From the NCBI GenBank assembly GCA_016717325.1, contig JADKFV010000019.1, forward strand, positions 1-62,631: a DNA stretch of 62,631 bases, read 5' to 3'. Shown here piece by piece: positions 47,281 to 55,802 of the stretch (its first letter is position 1; every line of letters begins with the position of its first letter). The notes beneath the pieces were generated by a model, which made no database searches, had not been told where the DNA came from, and saw only the letters and a program-made list of their open reading frames with translations. The translations under genes and the position numbers were made by a program. This DNA comes from Bacteroidota bacterium (lineage in GTDB: Bacteria; Bacteroidota; Bacteroidia; AKYH767-A; OLB10).

Positions 47281-50262
47281 TTATTGCAACAAAATCGTAT
47301 AATTGAAAATTTGTTTGTTGTCGGTAAGGCTAATGCTGTACCATCCTGCAGGCAATTGTGAAACGTCAATTGATGATTTGCGGTTGCTCATCGTAGCGTC
47401 TACTTTTTTCTCCACTACCACCTGACCCAGACTATTTATAAATTTCAATGTGCCATTCATATTGATATTTCCAAAGGTAATATTCACCACATCGGTTGCA
47501 GGTTGAGGATAAATGTTTTTTATCATTCCATCCACAATTTCATTCAGTGCTGTTAACACATTCACCACTATTACATCGCTGCCTTCGCAACCATTGGCAT
47601 CGGTAACGGTAACAGTATACGTACCGCTGGCACTTACTACTATTGTTTGTGTAGTAGCACCTGTCGACCATAAATAACTTACCCCTGTGCCTGCATCTAA
47701 TGTTACAGTGTTTGGCGAAGCTATAGTAGTATCGTTACCAAGATTTACTATTGGCGCAGGATAAACTGCAACAAGCACTGCCGCAACAGGGCTGGCACAA
47801 CCTATACCGCAATCCGAAAAGGGAGTAATCAAAGTAGCGCTTTGGGTTCCTGCAGCATCGAAACCACACACCCAGTCACCATCATCATTCAAGTCTATAT
47901 TTCCTGTGCGCTGTAAGTGTTGTCCGCTGCAATTAGATGAATTAACACCATCGCCAAACCAACTTAAGCTGGCAGTAACATTAAACCCGTTTATATTAGT
48001 ATTGAAGTTTTGTATTTCGGCATCGGTGTAATCCCAAAATATAATATCAACTACATTACCGTTATTGTCAATAATTGCCGCCCAGCTTTTGCTTCCGGTA
48101 TTGTAAAGCAAATTTTGACCCCAGTAATTTGTGTTTGCATTATCTGTTTTGAATTGAATTTCTCCGGGATTAAAATTTCCCAAATTCCAAACTGTTGCAT
48201 TTACCAAATTGATGTCGGTATAGCTATCGCTTGCAGCAACCACCCAACCTGTAGCATCGATATTTGCTGTACTCAGGTTTTGTATCTCAATGAAATCATA
48301 CGGATTATCGGCCAATTCAACTTTGGTAATGCGTAAACAACCAGTTGTGCCACCTGTGAACTCTTTGGCATACAACGTTGTATTTGCTGTTGCCAATACA
48401 CTTAAAGGATTGCCAATCCCAACAAAGTTTGTAGCATTGGGATCGCTGTACCACAATATAGAACCACCCTGACCGGGAGTTACTTCAACTGTTGTACTAT
48501 CACCAATACAAACCGGAGCAACTACCACAGGCACAGGTGGTGCCAGGGCCGGGTTAATAGTTGCTACGAGGCTCAAAGTATCGTTTTGGGTTTGTGTATC
48601 GCCACCCAAAAGTGTTGTTGCAAGAATATTTAATACACCACCACTTACTGTATTGATTGTATTTGCAAAATAAATAGTATCAACCTCACCGGGGCCAATG
48701 GTATCTGTATAAGTTGCTGTTTGATTCGATGTTACAAAACCGGTGATATCAATGTTTACATCGAAACCTGTTTGTTTATCGAAAGCATAATTTTTTACGA
48801 TTACAGCAACAGGCGCATTGGTTTCGCCACAAGCCATATCATACGGGCGGAAAATAGATTTTATACCTATATCAAAAGTTGGTGGCAATACTTCATCGGC
48901 ACCAAGGTCAGGATTGATAAGGTCGCGCAAATCATTGTCGATATCGTTGGCAACACCAAGACCAGCCAATGCACCACCATTGAGCAAATAATTGGTAATG
49001 TGTAAATCGCCTTTCGACACGAACAGAGGATCTAAATTTAATGAATTTGCATCGCCCGCAGAAGCTGTTTGCCATGCTGCAAAATTGGCTTGTGAAACAT
49101 TGTTCCAATAAGCAAAGTTATTAATGGCACCTTTGTACAAATCATTATAATCACTCACGGCCTGGCCTGAAGACATATTCATTACATAACCATTCTTGTT
49201 ATGAAAAATGTTGTTTTTAACATTGATGTTTGCACTCGTTGGCGAAATGCGGAATGCATTATTGTTGGTAATGGTTCCAACAACTGCGATAATATTTACT
49301 GAATTGAAATATACATTGATATACGAGCTCGAGGCCACTAATATACCATTGGCCTGGCCGGCAGCTGCACCAACAATAGAAACAAAATTATTAGCAATCA
49401 AATCGGGGTTTAAGGCCGTGAGTGTTGATGTGTTAGATTGAATTCCCACACCTTGCGCAATAGTATCAATTTGGTTACGTACAATTTGGTTATTACCACC
49501 ACTCAAATAATTGCTGATGCCGGCTCCAAAACTTAAACTGTTCGAATAGATTTTATTTCCTTCTATAAGCATCAATGTATTTGCACTGGCATAGATTCCT
49601 GTGTTTGTTTGGTTTTCGAAAATATTGTTGGTGATGGCATTTCCGCTTTCGAATGCAGTTTGATGCCCGTTCCAATAAATGCCATAACTTCCATTTACAA
49701 AACGGTTGTTGTTAAACGTATTGTTATTGTCTATTGATGTAAGCAAATAAGGTGAGTAAACCAACGATTGTGCATTACTGCTTCCCAACGAAATATCGTT
49801 TTTAATAACACAATTGACAAAACTGCAATTATTGCTTCCATTATCCATTTGCACAACAGCGGCAGCGGTATTAATCCCCGTACGTGCTATTGTCAATTTT
49901 TTGAAACTAACATACGATGCACCTGTAAGCAAAAGGGTATAATTGCTAAGGCCACCTGCAGCAAAATCCAGCGTTACCAGCGAACTGTCGCCACTTTGCG
50001 ATTTAAAAGTAATGGTGTTGGCAGCCGATGTGCCCGTAATTGTCCCTATTAAAACCTGCTCGGTATAAGTACCATTGCGCACATTAAATACTACAGCACC
50101 CGACACACCGGAAGTATTGAGGGCTGCCACAGCATCGTTAAACGTAGCATAATCAGGCGTTACACCGCCTATGGTGTAGTTGCCATTTAATTGTGCCTGA
50201 ATTGTTGTGCCGGTAATTAACATTAATACCAAAGCACACGATAGCGTAAAAATTTTTCTCAT
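47281..50262 (-). CDS. Large T9SS protein: beta-helix, lamin-tail-like and Ig-like domains
   Basis: 993 residues, intact. Signal peptide 1-23 (LSCALVLMLITGTTIQAQ). Residues 25-460 are a right-handed beta-helix starting LNGNYTIGGVTPDYATFNDA, with NNNTFNNNRFVNGSYGIYW and NITNNIFENQTNTGIYA-type turns, ending in a DPLFVSKGDLHI... ADE block usual for such helices. A CARDB-like domain follows (DIGIKSIFRPYDMACGETN, 465-570), then an Ig-like segment (IGDSTTVEVTPGQGGSILWY), a lamin-tail-like domain (ITKVELADNPYDFIEIQNLS; FNPGEIQFKT; 650-800), another Ig-like domain (LGNDTTIASPNTVTLDAGTG) and the type A tail (IKNIYPQPATDVVNITFGN ... QLPAGWYSISLTDNKQ). It belongs with the exported surface proteins here but lacks the shared cassette. 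It is divergent from lysS. Confidence 0.87.
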   Translation of the reverse strand: MRKIFTLSCALVLMLITGTTIQAQLNGNYTIGGVTPDYATFNDAVAALNTSGVSGAVVFNVRNGTYTEQVLIGTITGTSAANTITFKSQSGDSSLVTLDFAAGGLSNYTLLLTGASYVSFKKLTIARTGINTAAAVVQMDNGSNNCSFVNCVIKNDISLGSSNAQSLVYSPYLLTSIDNNNTFNNNRFVNGSYGIYWNGHQTAFESGNAITNNIFENQTNTGIYASANTLMLIEGNKIYSNSLSFGAGISNYLSGGNNQIVRNQIDTIAQGVGIQSNTSTLTALNPDLIANNFVSIVGAAAGQANGILVASSSYINVYFNSVNIIAVVGTITNNNAFRISPTSANINVKNNIFHNKNGYVMNMSSGQAVSDYNDLYKGAINNFAYWNNVSQANFAAWQTASAGDANSLNLDPLFVSKGDLHITNYLLNGGALAGLGVANDIDNDLRDLINPDLGADEVLPPTFDIGIKSIFRPYDMACGETNAPVAVIVKNYAFDKQTGFDVNIDITGFVTSNQTATYTDTIGPGEVDTIYFANTINTVSGGVLNILATTLLGGDTQTQNDTLSLVATINPALAPPVPVVVAPVCIGDSTTVEVTPGQGGSILWYSDPNATNFVGIGNPLSVLATANTTLYAKEFTGGTTGCLRITKVELADNPYDFIEIQNLSTANIDATGWVVAASDSYTDINLVNATVWNLGNFNPGEIQFKTDNANTNYWGQNLLYNTGSKSWAAIIDNNGNVVDIIFWDYTDAEIQNFNTNINGFNVTASLSWFGDGVNSSNCSGQHLQRTGNIDLNDDGDWVCGFDAAGTQSATLITPFSDCGIGCASPVAAVLVAVYPAPIVNLGNDTTIASPNTVTLDAGTGVSYLWSTGATTQTIVVSASGTYTVTVTDANGCEGSDVIVVNVLTALNEIVDGMIKNIYPQPATDVVNITFGNINMNGTLKFINSLGQVVVEKKVDATMSNRKSSIDVSQLPAGWYSISLTDNKQIFNYTILLQ

Positions 50263-50373
50263 TAGTAGATTTGTTTAGACTTTTGTTTATTTTAGGAATG
50301 GTAAAAGTATATATTTTATTTTAAAAAGAAAATAGCCGGTTTGATTGTGATGTGCTGCATATCAAATTCAAAT

Positions 50374-50381
50374 TATCTTTG
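50374..50381 (+). promoter_or_regulatory. -7 element of lysS
   Basis: TATCTTTG matches TAnnTTTG exactly, 34 bases before the ATG at 50416. An upstream TTTG (50340-50343) is at 30 bases, which is farther than usual. Confidence 0.5.
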
Positions 50382-50415
50382 CGCCCTCCATTTTTAAAAA
50401 TTAAGCAAAAAAATT

Positions 50416-51921
50416 ATGAGTATTTTAAGCGAACAAGAAGTATTACGAAGGAATAAATTACAAGAATTGATAGCGGCAAACGTGGCACCTTATCCTGCCG
50501 AAATGTTTGACATAAATTGTACTGCCACCGACATAAAATCGAAGTTCGAAGCACAGCCCGAATTGTTTACCAATGTGTCTATTGCCGGCCGTATTATGGG
50601 TGTACGTGACATGGGAAAGGCCTCCTTTGCTATATTACAGGACAGTACCGATAAAATACAGATATACATAAAGCGTGATGAAATATGTAAAGACGAAGAT
50701 AAATCTTTGTACGATTTGGTATTTAAAAAACTGATGGACATTGGTGATATTATTGGAATTAAGGGATATGTATTCACTACCAAAATGGGCGAGATATCGA
50801 TACATGTGAGTGAGATAAAATTGCTTACAAAATCGTTACGGCCTTTGCCAATTATAAAAGAAAAAGCTGGCGAGAAATATGATGAGGTTACCGATTCGGA
50901 ATTGCGTTATCGTCAGCGTTATGTTGATTTAATTGTGAACCCTGCAGTACGCGATGTATTTCGCAAGCGTACGCAGCTTATGAATGTAATGCGTAATTAT
51001 CTGAACGAAAAAGGATACCTCGAAGTAGAAACGCCAATATTACAACCGCTTTATGGTGGTGCAGCAGCAAGGCCTTTCAAAACGCATCACAATACGCTCG
51101 ACATGACTTTATATTTGCGCATAGCAAATGAGTTATACCTCAAAAGGTTGATTGTTGGCGGGTTTGACGGTGTATACGAATTTTCGAAAGATTTTCGTAA
51201 CGAAGGTATGAGTCGCTTTCACAATCCGGAGTTTACTCAAATTGAGCTTTATGTTGCCTATAAAGATTACAACTGGATGATGAATCTGGTAGAAGAAGTG
51301 ATAGAAAAAATTGCCATTGAATTGCATAAAACAACAGAAGTAAAAGTGGGCGAAAACATTATCGATTTTAAACGCCCATGGAAGCGATATACGATGTACG
51401 AAGCCATACAACATTATACAGGAATCGATATTTCGGAAATGGATGAAGCCCAAATGCGTGCGGTATGTGCCAAGCTTAATATACATGCCGATAATTCGAT
51501 GGGGCGCGGTAAGTTGATAGACGAAATATTTGGCGAAACGGTTGAACATCAATTAATACAACCAACATTTATAACAGATTATCCTGTTGAAATGAGTCCG
51601 CTTGCAAAAAAACATCGCTCCAAGCCCGGCCTTGTTGAACGGTTTGAAGCTGTATGCAACGGTAAAGAAATATGCAATGCCTTTAGCGAATTAAACGACC
51701 CTATAGATCAACGCGAACGTTTTGAAGAGCAACTCGAACTAGGCAAACGTGGCGATGAAGAAGCGATGCAACTTGACGAAGATTTTTTGCGCGCTATAGA
51801 ATACGGTATGCCACCAACTGCAGGATTAGGAATTGGTATTGATAGGTTGGCAATGATAATGACTAATCAGCCATCTATACAAGACGTTTTATTTTTTCCG
51901 CAGATGCGCAAGGAGGTTTAG
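50416..51921 (+). CDS. lysS: Lysyl-tRNA synthetase, class II
   Basis: Charges tRNA-Lys with lysine in the cytoplasm. 501 residues, the normal length for the bacterial class II enzyme. The OB-fold anticodon-binding domain spans about 53-140 (VSIAGRIMGVRDMGKASFAIL split by function; IQIYIKRDE). Class II motif 2 is FRNEGMSRFHNPEFTQIE at 261-278 and motif 3 is GLGIGIDRLAM at 470-480; YLEVETPILQPLYGGAAARPF, the substrate-binding region, is at 201-221. The frame is intact and uses ordinary codon choice for the window. It is the only obvious housekeeping gene in the middle of the window, which suggests a chromosomal locus rather than a plasmid. Confidence 0.98.
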   Translation: MSILSEQEVLRRNKLQELIAANVAPYPAEMFDINCTATDIKSKFEAQPELFTNVSIAGRIMGVRDMGKASFAILQDSTDKIQIYIKRDEICKDEDKSLYDLVFKKLMDIGDIIGIKGYVFTTKMGEISIHVSEIKLLTKSLRPLPIIKEKAGEKYDEVTDSELRYRQRYVDLIVNPAVRDVFRKRTQLMNVMRNYLNEKGYLEVETPILQPLYGGAAARPFKTHHNTLDMTLYLRIANELYLKRLIVGGFDGVYEFSKDFRNEGMSRFHNPEFTQIELYVAYKDYNWMMNLVEEVIEKIAIELHKTTEVKVGENIIDFKRPWKRYTMYEAIQHYTGIDISEMDEAQMRAVCAKLNIHADNSMGRGKLIDEIFGETVEHQLIQPTFITDYPVEMSPLAKKHRSKPGLVERFEAVCNGKEICNAFSELNDPIDQRERFEEQLELGKRGDEEAMQLDEDFLRAIEYGMPPTAGLGIGIDRLAMIMTNQPSIQDVLFFPQMRKEV

Positions 51922-52000
51922 CAAGCCGACATGCTGGAGTTCATTTCCGAAAATAAATTTTGCTCAATTGTTCACACACAATTCAAACTACAAACTTTTG

Positions 52001-52008
52001 TATATTTG
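52001..52008 (+). promoter_or_regulatory. Possible -7 element of the MNT gene
   Basis: TATATTTG matches TAnnTTTG exactly and ends 11 bases before the ATG at 52020. The nearest upstream TTG is too far away for the consensus. Confidence 0.4.
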
Positions 52009-52019
52009 AAAAAATTTGA

Positions 52020-52316
52020 ATGACAACAAAAGACGACATATTAAAAAAGCTGCATGCCAATATGCATATGCTTTCTAAATTGGGTATTCGTAATGTAGGT
52101 TTATTTGGATCGTACATACGTAATGAGCAATCAAACGATAGCGATATTGATTTGTTGATTGATTTCGAACCAGAAAAGGAAAACTTTGACAACTTTATGG
52201 CAGTTTATGATTTACTGGAAAATATCTTCAAAAACGAAAAAGTCGAAGTTGTAACCAAAAATGGCTTGAGTCCATATATTGGCCCTAATATTTTGAATGA
52301 GGTAAAATATGTCTAA
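52020..52316 (+). CDS. MNT-type nucleotidyltransferase (MntA-like antitoxin)
   Basis: 98 residues, a full-length minimal nucleotidyltransferase. GLFGSYIRNEQSNDSDIDLL (27-46) is the family GS...D-x-D motif: G30-S31 and the metal ligands D42 and D44. VEVVTKNGLSPYI near the end contains the strand where a third acid is usual. In characterised MntA-HepT pairs this protein adds AMP to the HEPN toxin and neutralises it. The gene overlaps the start of a very short frame that begins like HepT, by 8 bases (52309-52316), the usual arrangement for the pair. Because the partner is cut down to 26 residues, this looks like an orphan antitoxin. Confidence 0.9.
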   Translation: MTTKDDILKKLHANMHMLSKLGIRNVGLFGSYIRNEQSNDSDIDLLIDFEPEKENFDNFMAVYDLLENIFKNEKVEVVTKNGLSPYIGPNILNEVKYV

Positions 52317-52389
52317 AGAGCCAACAACATATCTCAAACATATTCAGGATGAGTGTTCATACATAATTTCAATTAGTGAAAAGCTATAA
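52309..52389 (+). pseudogene. Truncated HepT (HEPN toxin) remnant
   Basis: The ATG at 52309 overlaps the end of the antitoxin gene, and the frame reads MSKEPTTYLKHIQDECSYII then SISEKL and a stop. This is the typical first helix of HEPN-type HepT proteins (I..I...). The rest of the toxin, including the RxxxxxH active site, is missing; 60 bases later comes a terminator. An indel could hide a few more residues, but there is no room for a complete HEPN domain of about 110 residues. Confidence 0.7.
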
Positions 52390-52449
52390 AGCGTTTTCCA
52401 ATTTATTGTATTACTATATTGGTTACTTCAAGGTAAAAATACCAGCATA

Positions 52450-52476
52450 AAAAAACCGGCTCATCACCGGTTTTTT
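52450..52476. terminator. Bidirectional terminator
   Basis: AAAAAACCGG and CCGGTTTTTT pair around a 7-base loop (CTCATCA). It can stop transcription of the MNT/HepT remnant from the left and of the thioredoxin gene from the right. Confidence 0.9.
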
Positions 52477-52495
52477 ATTTTTCGTTTAATTGGTA

Positions 52496-53010
52496 TTAAT
52501 TTCCTGCTACCAACTTTTTTATTTCTTCCAATAACTTTTCTTCATCACCGGGCGAAAAAGAGGTGTGCTGCGATACTATCTCACCTTTACCATTTACCAA
52601 AAAGTATGTGGAACCGGTCCTACATTCATAGCGCGTTTAAAGTCGCTGTTGGGATCTAAGTAAACTTCATAAGGCCAGTTTTTACCATTTATAAAAGGCT
52701 TCACACTATTCATAGTTCTTGCATCGTCTATTGATATGGCTACCAACTTTACACCTGTTTCGGTTTTCCATTCTTCATATACTTCCGATATGGTATTCAA
52801 CTCATTGATACAAGGCTTGCACCACGTAGCCCAAAAACTTACTATCATTGGCTTGCCGTTATTTTGCAAACTATCGGTGGAAAATAATTTACCATCAAGC
52901 GTTTTTACTTTTGCACTTGCTAATTTTTGTGTGCCTTTATCCTGTGCATACATCGTAGTTGATAGTGCAACACATACACACAATGCCATCAATAATTTTC
53001 TCATATTCAT
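52496..53010 (-). CDS. TlpA/ResA-like thioredoxin-fold protein; one frameshift
   Basis: The signal peptide (LLMALCVCVALSTTMYAQ) leads to a periplasmic thioredoxin fold: KVKTLDGKLFSTDSL, PMIVSFWATWCKPCINEL with the redox pair C64 and C67, and the cis-proline region VGPVPHTF. As written the frame stops right after HTFW. One more T in the TTTTT run at about 52609-52613 gives HTFLVNGKGEIVSQHTS and a helix-rich end to a stop at 52496, completing the fold. The protein probably reduces or maintains cysteines of exported proteins. The Cys-rich cassettes of the nearby T9SS array make such a role plausible, although no direct link is shown. Confidence 0.87.
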
Positions 53011-53360
53011 TTATTGTTTTTTTTTACTATTTGATAAAACCATGCCAAAGGTATTTTAATTTTCGGTTGTAAAAATGTGTTCATTAAAAAAATAGAAAGA
53101 GGGCCGGGAAATTAAAAATTTAGGGTAAGAATTGAGATTCGAAGACGCTACCGCAAGCTACCACTCATTTAGCAACGTTGTGCATGCTCCATTCATTTTT
53201 TTTCAAAGATTTGTTCTATTGAAGCAATACAATATAAACTGCCACAAGTGTGGATGCTTGCAGCAGCAAATAGATTAAATGATTCAAATAACATACTCAG
53301 TTTTCAAAACCTATCGCTACTTGAACTTTTAAACTCTTGAACCTTTAAACAACCCCCAAA
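53011..53360. other. Spacer with a short direct repeat
   Basis: About 350 bases without a plausible coding frame. Near 53320-53350 the sequence CTTGAACTTTTAAACT is followed by CTTGAACCTTTAAAC, a short imperfect direct repeat. Confidence 0.5.
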
Positions 53361-54854
53361 CTACTCCAACCTAACCACTTTCACACTCCCCTCACCATCA
53401 GGCCAACTCATTTTGACAAAATAAACCCACTCACTAAGCGCACCAATATCCACAGTTTTATACTGGCTCCATTGGCTTACCCTCTCCGTACGTATACACT
53501 CACCGTTAACATCATATATCTCCAACACACCCACATCCTTATCTACAGGAAACCACAATGTAAATTTATCGTGTGTTGGATTACCAAACACTTGTATTTT
53601 CTTAGCCCCTCCTTTGGAGGGGATGGGGAGGCCCAAATTATTGCACAACCCATTTGCCCCAAGAAAATAATTAGGGTGGTTGGGGAGGGTATTGAAATAA
53701 AGTGCTGGCAATTGCACCGCATGTTGCATTACATTACATGCAAGTCCAGGACTATCTGGCTGGTCTATTACACTCATATAGTGGGTGCTGTTGCCGCTTG
53801 TAATATAAATTTTTCCATCGGGGGCGAGTTGAGTGTTTAAAAAGCCGACTCCTAATCCTAAACTTGCAATTGTATCAATAAAGCCATCATTTGCTGCAAC
53901 TATAATTTTCGAATTACCAACATTACTTGATTGCATATCATATTGGTAAATACTATCGGCATTTGCCACATAAAGTAATTGGCTATTTGGAGAAAAATCT
54001 ACTCCGCCACCAAAACTTGTGGATTCAGCAACCGGTATAAATAACGGGTTTGAAAACATGCCATTACACCTATCAAAATCAAAAACTTCTAACTTTCCAT
54101 CGGCAGTATAATCTGCATTAAAAAATGCAAACTTATTGCCATCGGGCGAAAATTTTATTTCTCCATAACATGGTAATCTTTTTGTTCCTATTGCTTGCTT
54201 AAACGGGCCATCGATGCTATAGGGTGTTACAAGAAATTTATATATTGTATCACTTGCGCTTTGCATACATACTACCCACCAATCGCGACCATTGCCATGT
54301 TTGCAGCTTGTAATCTTACCAAGGTTAAGTGAATCACTTATCAACTTTACATTTTTGTTAGTTGTTACTGCACCCAATCCATTATTCAAAGTCATATCTA
54401 TTTCGGTATTATAAAAATAAAAGGCATAGCCATAACCACTATCTATGGTAGAATGAAATAAAAGATATTTACCAGCTTGACCCGGAAATGGAATAGTTAA
54501 GCATGCTTGCGGAATTGGCAAACCATAAGGGTCTGAATTTCTATATTTTGAAGGTCCAATTGTGTCCCCATTTTGCATAATGCTATCACTTGCATCACAT
54601 ATATCATAACCATTGGTATAAAAAAGCATGTTGCCATTTGTGTCACTTATATTTGTATGTGTGCGGCTAAGAAAAAGCTCTAAATAATCGTTCGCTACAT
54701 TCATAGTTCCTGAATTGAAATCTAAATGATACCCACCATAATAGGGTGGTGTATTGCTTTGTTTGTAACCCATAAACCAAAGGTTGTTTACCCCCTGTTG
54801 TGCTAAAAGCCCAGTTGACAAACCAACCAAAATAACAATTATAATCTTTTTCAT
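53361..54854 (-). CDS. T9SS beta-propeller protein (short type), copy B
   Basis: 497 residues. Signal peptide 1-18 (IIIVILVGLSTGLLAQ). The propeller, about residues 20-410, is distantly like those of the array (GNMLFYTNGYDICDASD; GAVTTNKNVKL; HGNGRDWWVVCMQ; LEVFDFDRCNGMFSNP; LAPDGKIYITSGN) and ends NTLPNHPNYFLGANGLCNN. PKD, Ig and shared cassette are absent: the propeller passes straight into a type A tail (IQVFGNPTHDKFTLWFPVD). The junction LGLPIPSKGGAKK is encoded by a palindromic GCCCCTCC-type element at 53601-53630. It is the last gene of a run with the sorting-tail fragment and the DUF559 gene; its start is 4 bases after the stop upstream. Intact. Confidence 0.85.
   Translation of the reverse strand: MKKIIIVILVGLSTGLLAQQGVNNLWFMGYKQSNTPPYYGGYHLDFNSGTMNVANDYLELFLSRTHTNISDTNGNMLFYTNGYDICDASDSIMQNGDTIGPSKYRNSDPYGLPIPQACLTIPFPGQAGKYLLFHSTIDSGYGYAFYFYNTEIDMTLNNGLGAVTTNKNVKLISDSLNLGKITSCKHGNGRDWWVVCMQSASDTIYKFLVTPYSIDGPFKQAIGTKRLPCYGEIKFSPDGNKFAFFNADYTADGKLEVFDFDRCNGMFSNPLFIPVAESTSFGGGVDFSPNSQLLYVANADSIYQYDMQSSNVGNSKIIVAANDGFIDTIASLGLGVGFLNTQLAPDGKIYITSGNSTHYMSVIDQPDSPGLACNVMQHAVQLPALYFNTLPNHPNYFLGANGLCNNLGLPIPSKGGAKKIQVFGNPTHDKFTLWFPVDKDVGVLEIYDVNGECIRTERVSQWSQYKTVDIGALSEWVYFVKMSWPDGEGSVKVVRLE
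53601..53630. repeat. REP-like palindrome inside coding sequence (GGAGGGG type)
   Basis: TAGCCCCTCCTTTGGAGGGG followed by ATGGGGAGG is a perfect short palindrome with a G-rich flank. It is read in frame as LPIPSKGGAK between propeller and sorting domain of 53361-54854. Confidence 0.75.
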
Positions 54855-54858
54855 TTTG

Positions 54859-55323
54859 TTATTTTATTATGGTTAGTCTTTGTTGGAATAAGATATTTTC
54901 AGCACAAATTATTCTGCATGAATATATGCCACCTGCATAATTTTCACTATTAATAACAATTGAATTTTTGTTGTTATCAATTGCCTTTTTCAATTGTGTT
55001 TGGCCAATGCTATTTGTTATATACAATACTGCTTCGCAATTTTTATCAATGGCATATTCAACCGTGAATGATTGCGAAGTTGGGTTAGGATAAATTTTAA
55101 ACCCTTTGCTAAATTGCTTATCTACGTTTGGCTTACGCAATGGAATACCGGCTCTGTCGCACAAATCCCTATCATTATAATGGTTTTGTGAAGCATATAA
55201 TTGTTCCATTGCTCGTGCCTTATAAGTTGCAGCACCTCCTTCTATTGGGCATTTGGCAGCAATGGAATACGCCCCAAACCCCTTAAGGGGCTTACCTATG
55301 CTGCGATGGGTATTTCTTATCAT
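54859..55323 (-). CDS. T9SS sorting-domain fragment, copy B (no signal peptide)
   Basis: 154 residues. The first 20 (MIRNTHRSIGKPLKGFGAYS) are largely encoded by a REP-like palindrome. The next 50 (CPIEGGAATYKARAMEQLYA, YNDRDLCDRAGIPL) read like the end of a large Bacteroidota surface protein, and 75-154 are a complete type A sorting domain (GFKIYPNPTSQSFTVEYA ... ENYAGGIYSCRIICAEN). There is no signal peptide, so it cannot be exported as such; it looks like the 3' remnant of a lost gene whose break point is at the palindrome. Its ATG overlaps the stop of the DUF559 gene (ATGA), so it is probably still translated. It differs from copy A at five positions. Confidence 0.7.
   Translation of the reverse strand: MIRNTHRSIGKPLKGFGAYSIAAKCPIEGGAATYKARAMEQLYASQNHYNDRDLCDRAGIPLRKPNVDKQFSKGFKIYPNPTSQSFTVEYAIDKNCEAVLYITNSIGQTQLKKAIDNNKNSIVINSENYAGGIYSCRIICAENILFQQRLTIIK
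55266..55294 (-). repeat. REP-like palindrome AAGCCCCTTAAGGGGTTTGGGG, inverted copy
   Basis: On the minus strand TAAGCCCCTTAAGGGGTTTG continues GGGCGTATT. The core CCCCTTAAGGGG is a perfect palindrome. It encodes KPLKGFGAY of the sorting-domain fragment, copy B, and faces the copy at 55762. Confidence 0.85.
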
Positions 55324-55718
55324 TTTAATTTCTTTTTCAATTGTTGAATTGTGTTTTCAATTTCATTTAATGCATCAGTTATTCTATCTAAAATAATATC
55401 GTTTGTAAATCGGATTTCAAATATACCTTTTTCAATTAGAAATTTGGTGCGCTCACAATCATATTCTTTTTGTTTTTCATCCTGATGTATTTCTCCATCC
55501 AGTTCGATGCTCAACTTTATTTGGTGACAATAAAAATCTAAAATAAAATTACCCAGTGGATGTTGTCTTCTAAATTTTAAACCTTGCATTTGTTTGTCTG
55601 AAAGGTATGACCATAAAATTGATTCTGCCTTGGTTGGTTCTTTTCGCATTTGTTTCGCAAACTCAAATTGAATTGGCTTTGCTGTAGAATGTAAATTTTC
55701 AAAATGCTCATTATTCAT
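55320..55718 (-). CDS. DUF559-type (very-short-patch-repair-like) endonuclease
   Basis: 132 residues. The family blocks are present: KEPTKAESILWSYLSDKQMQGLKFRRQHPL, given as KEPTKAESILW, YLSDKQMQGLKF and RRQHPLGNFILDFYC, then IKLSIELDGEIHQD and IEKGIFEIRFTNDII. ILDFY and IELDGE supply the PD-(D/E)xK acids. The fold is that of Vsr-type nucleases; biological roles of DUF559 proteins are largely unknown. The gene is flanked by REP-like palindromes in opposite orientation, and its stop overlaps the start of the sorting-domain fragment. It is absent from the otherwise duplicated copy A, so it arrived in, or was lost from, one copy. Confidence 0.88.
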   Translation of the reverse strand: MNNEHFENLHSTAKPIQFEFAKQMRKEPTKAESILWSYLSDKQMQGLKFRRQHPLGNFILDFYCHQIKLSIELDGEIHQDEKQKEYDCERTKFLIEKGIFEIRFTNDIILDRITDALNEIENTIQQLKKKLK

Positions 55719-55761
55719 AAGAATCTGTTTTTAACCTAAAATAAAAAGCCTGTGCGGATGC

Positions 55762-55789
55762 AAGCCCCTTAAGGGGTTTGGGGTGTATT
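55762..55789 (+). repeat. REP-like palindrome, direct copy upstream of the DUF559 gene
   Basis: AAGCCCCTTAAGGGGTTTGG followed by GGTGTATT. It differs from the opposite copy at 55266-55294 by about one base when that copy is reversed. Confidence 0.85.
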
Positions 55790-55802
55790 TTGGCTTACAT
55801 GA

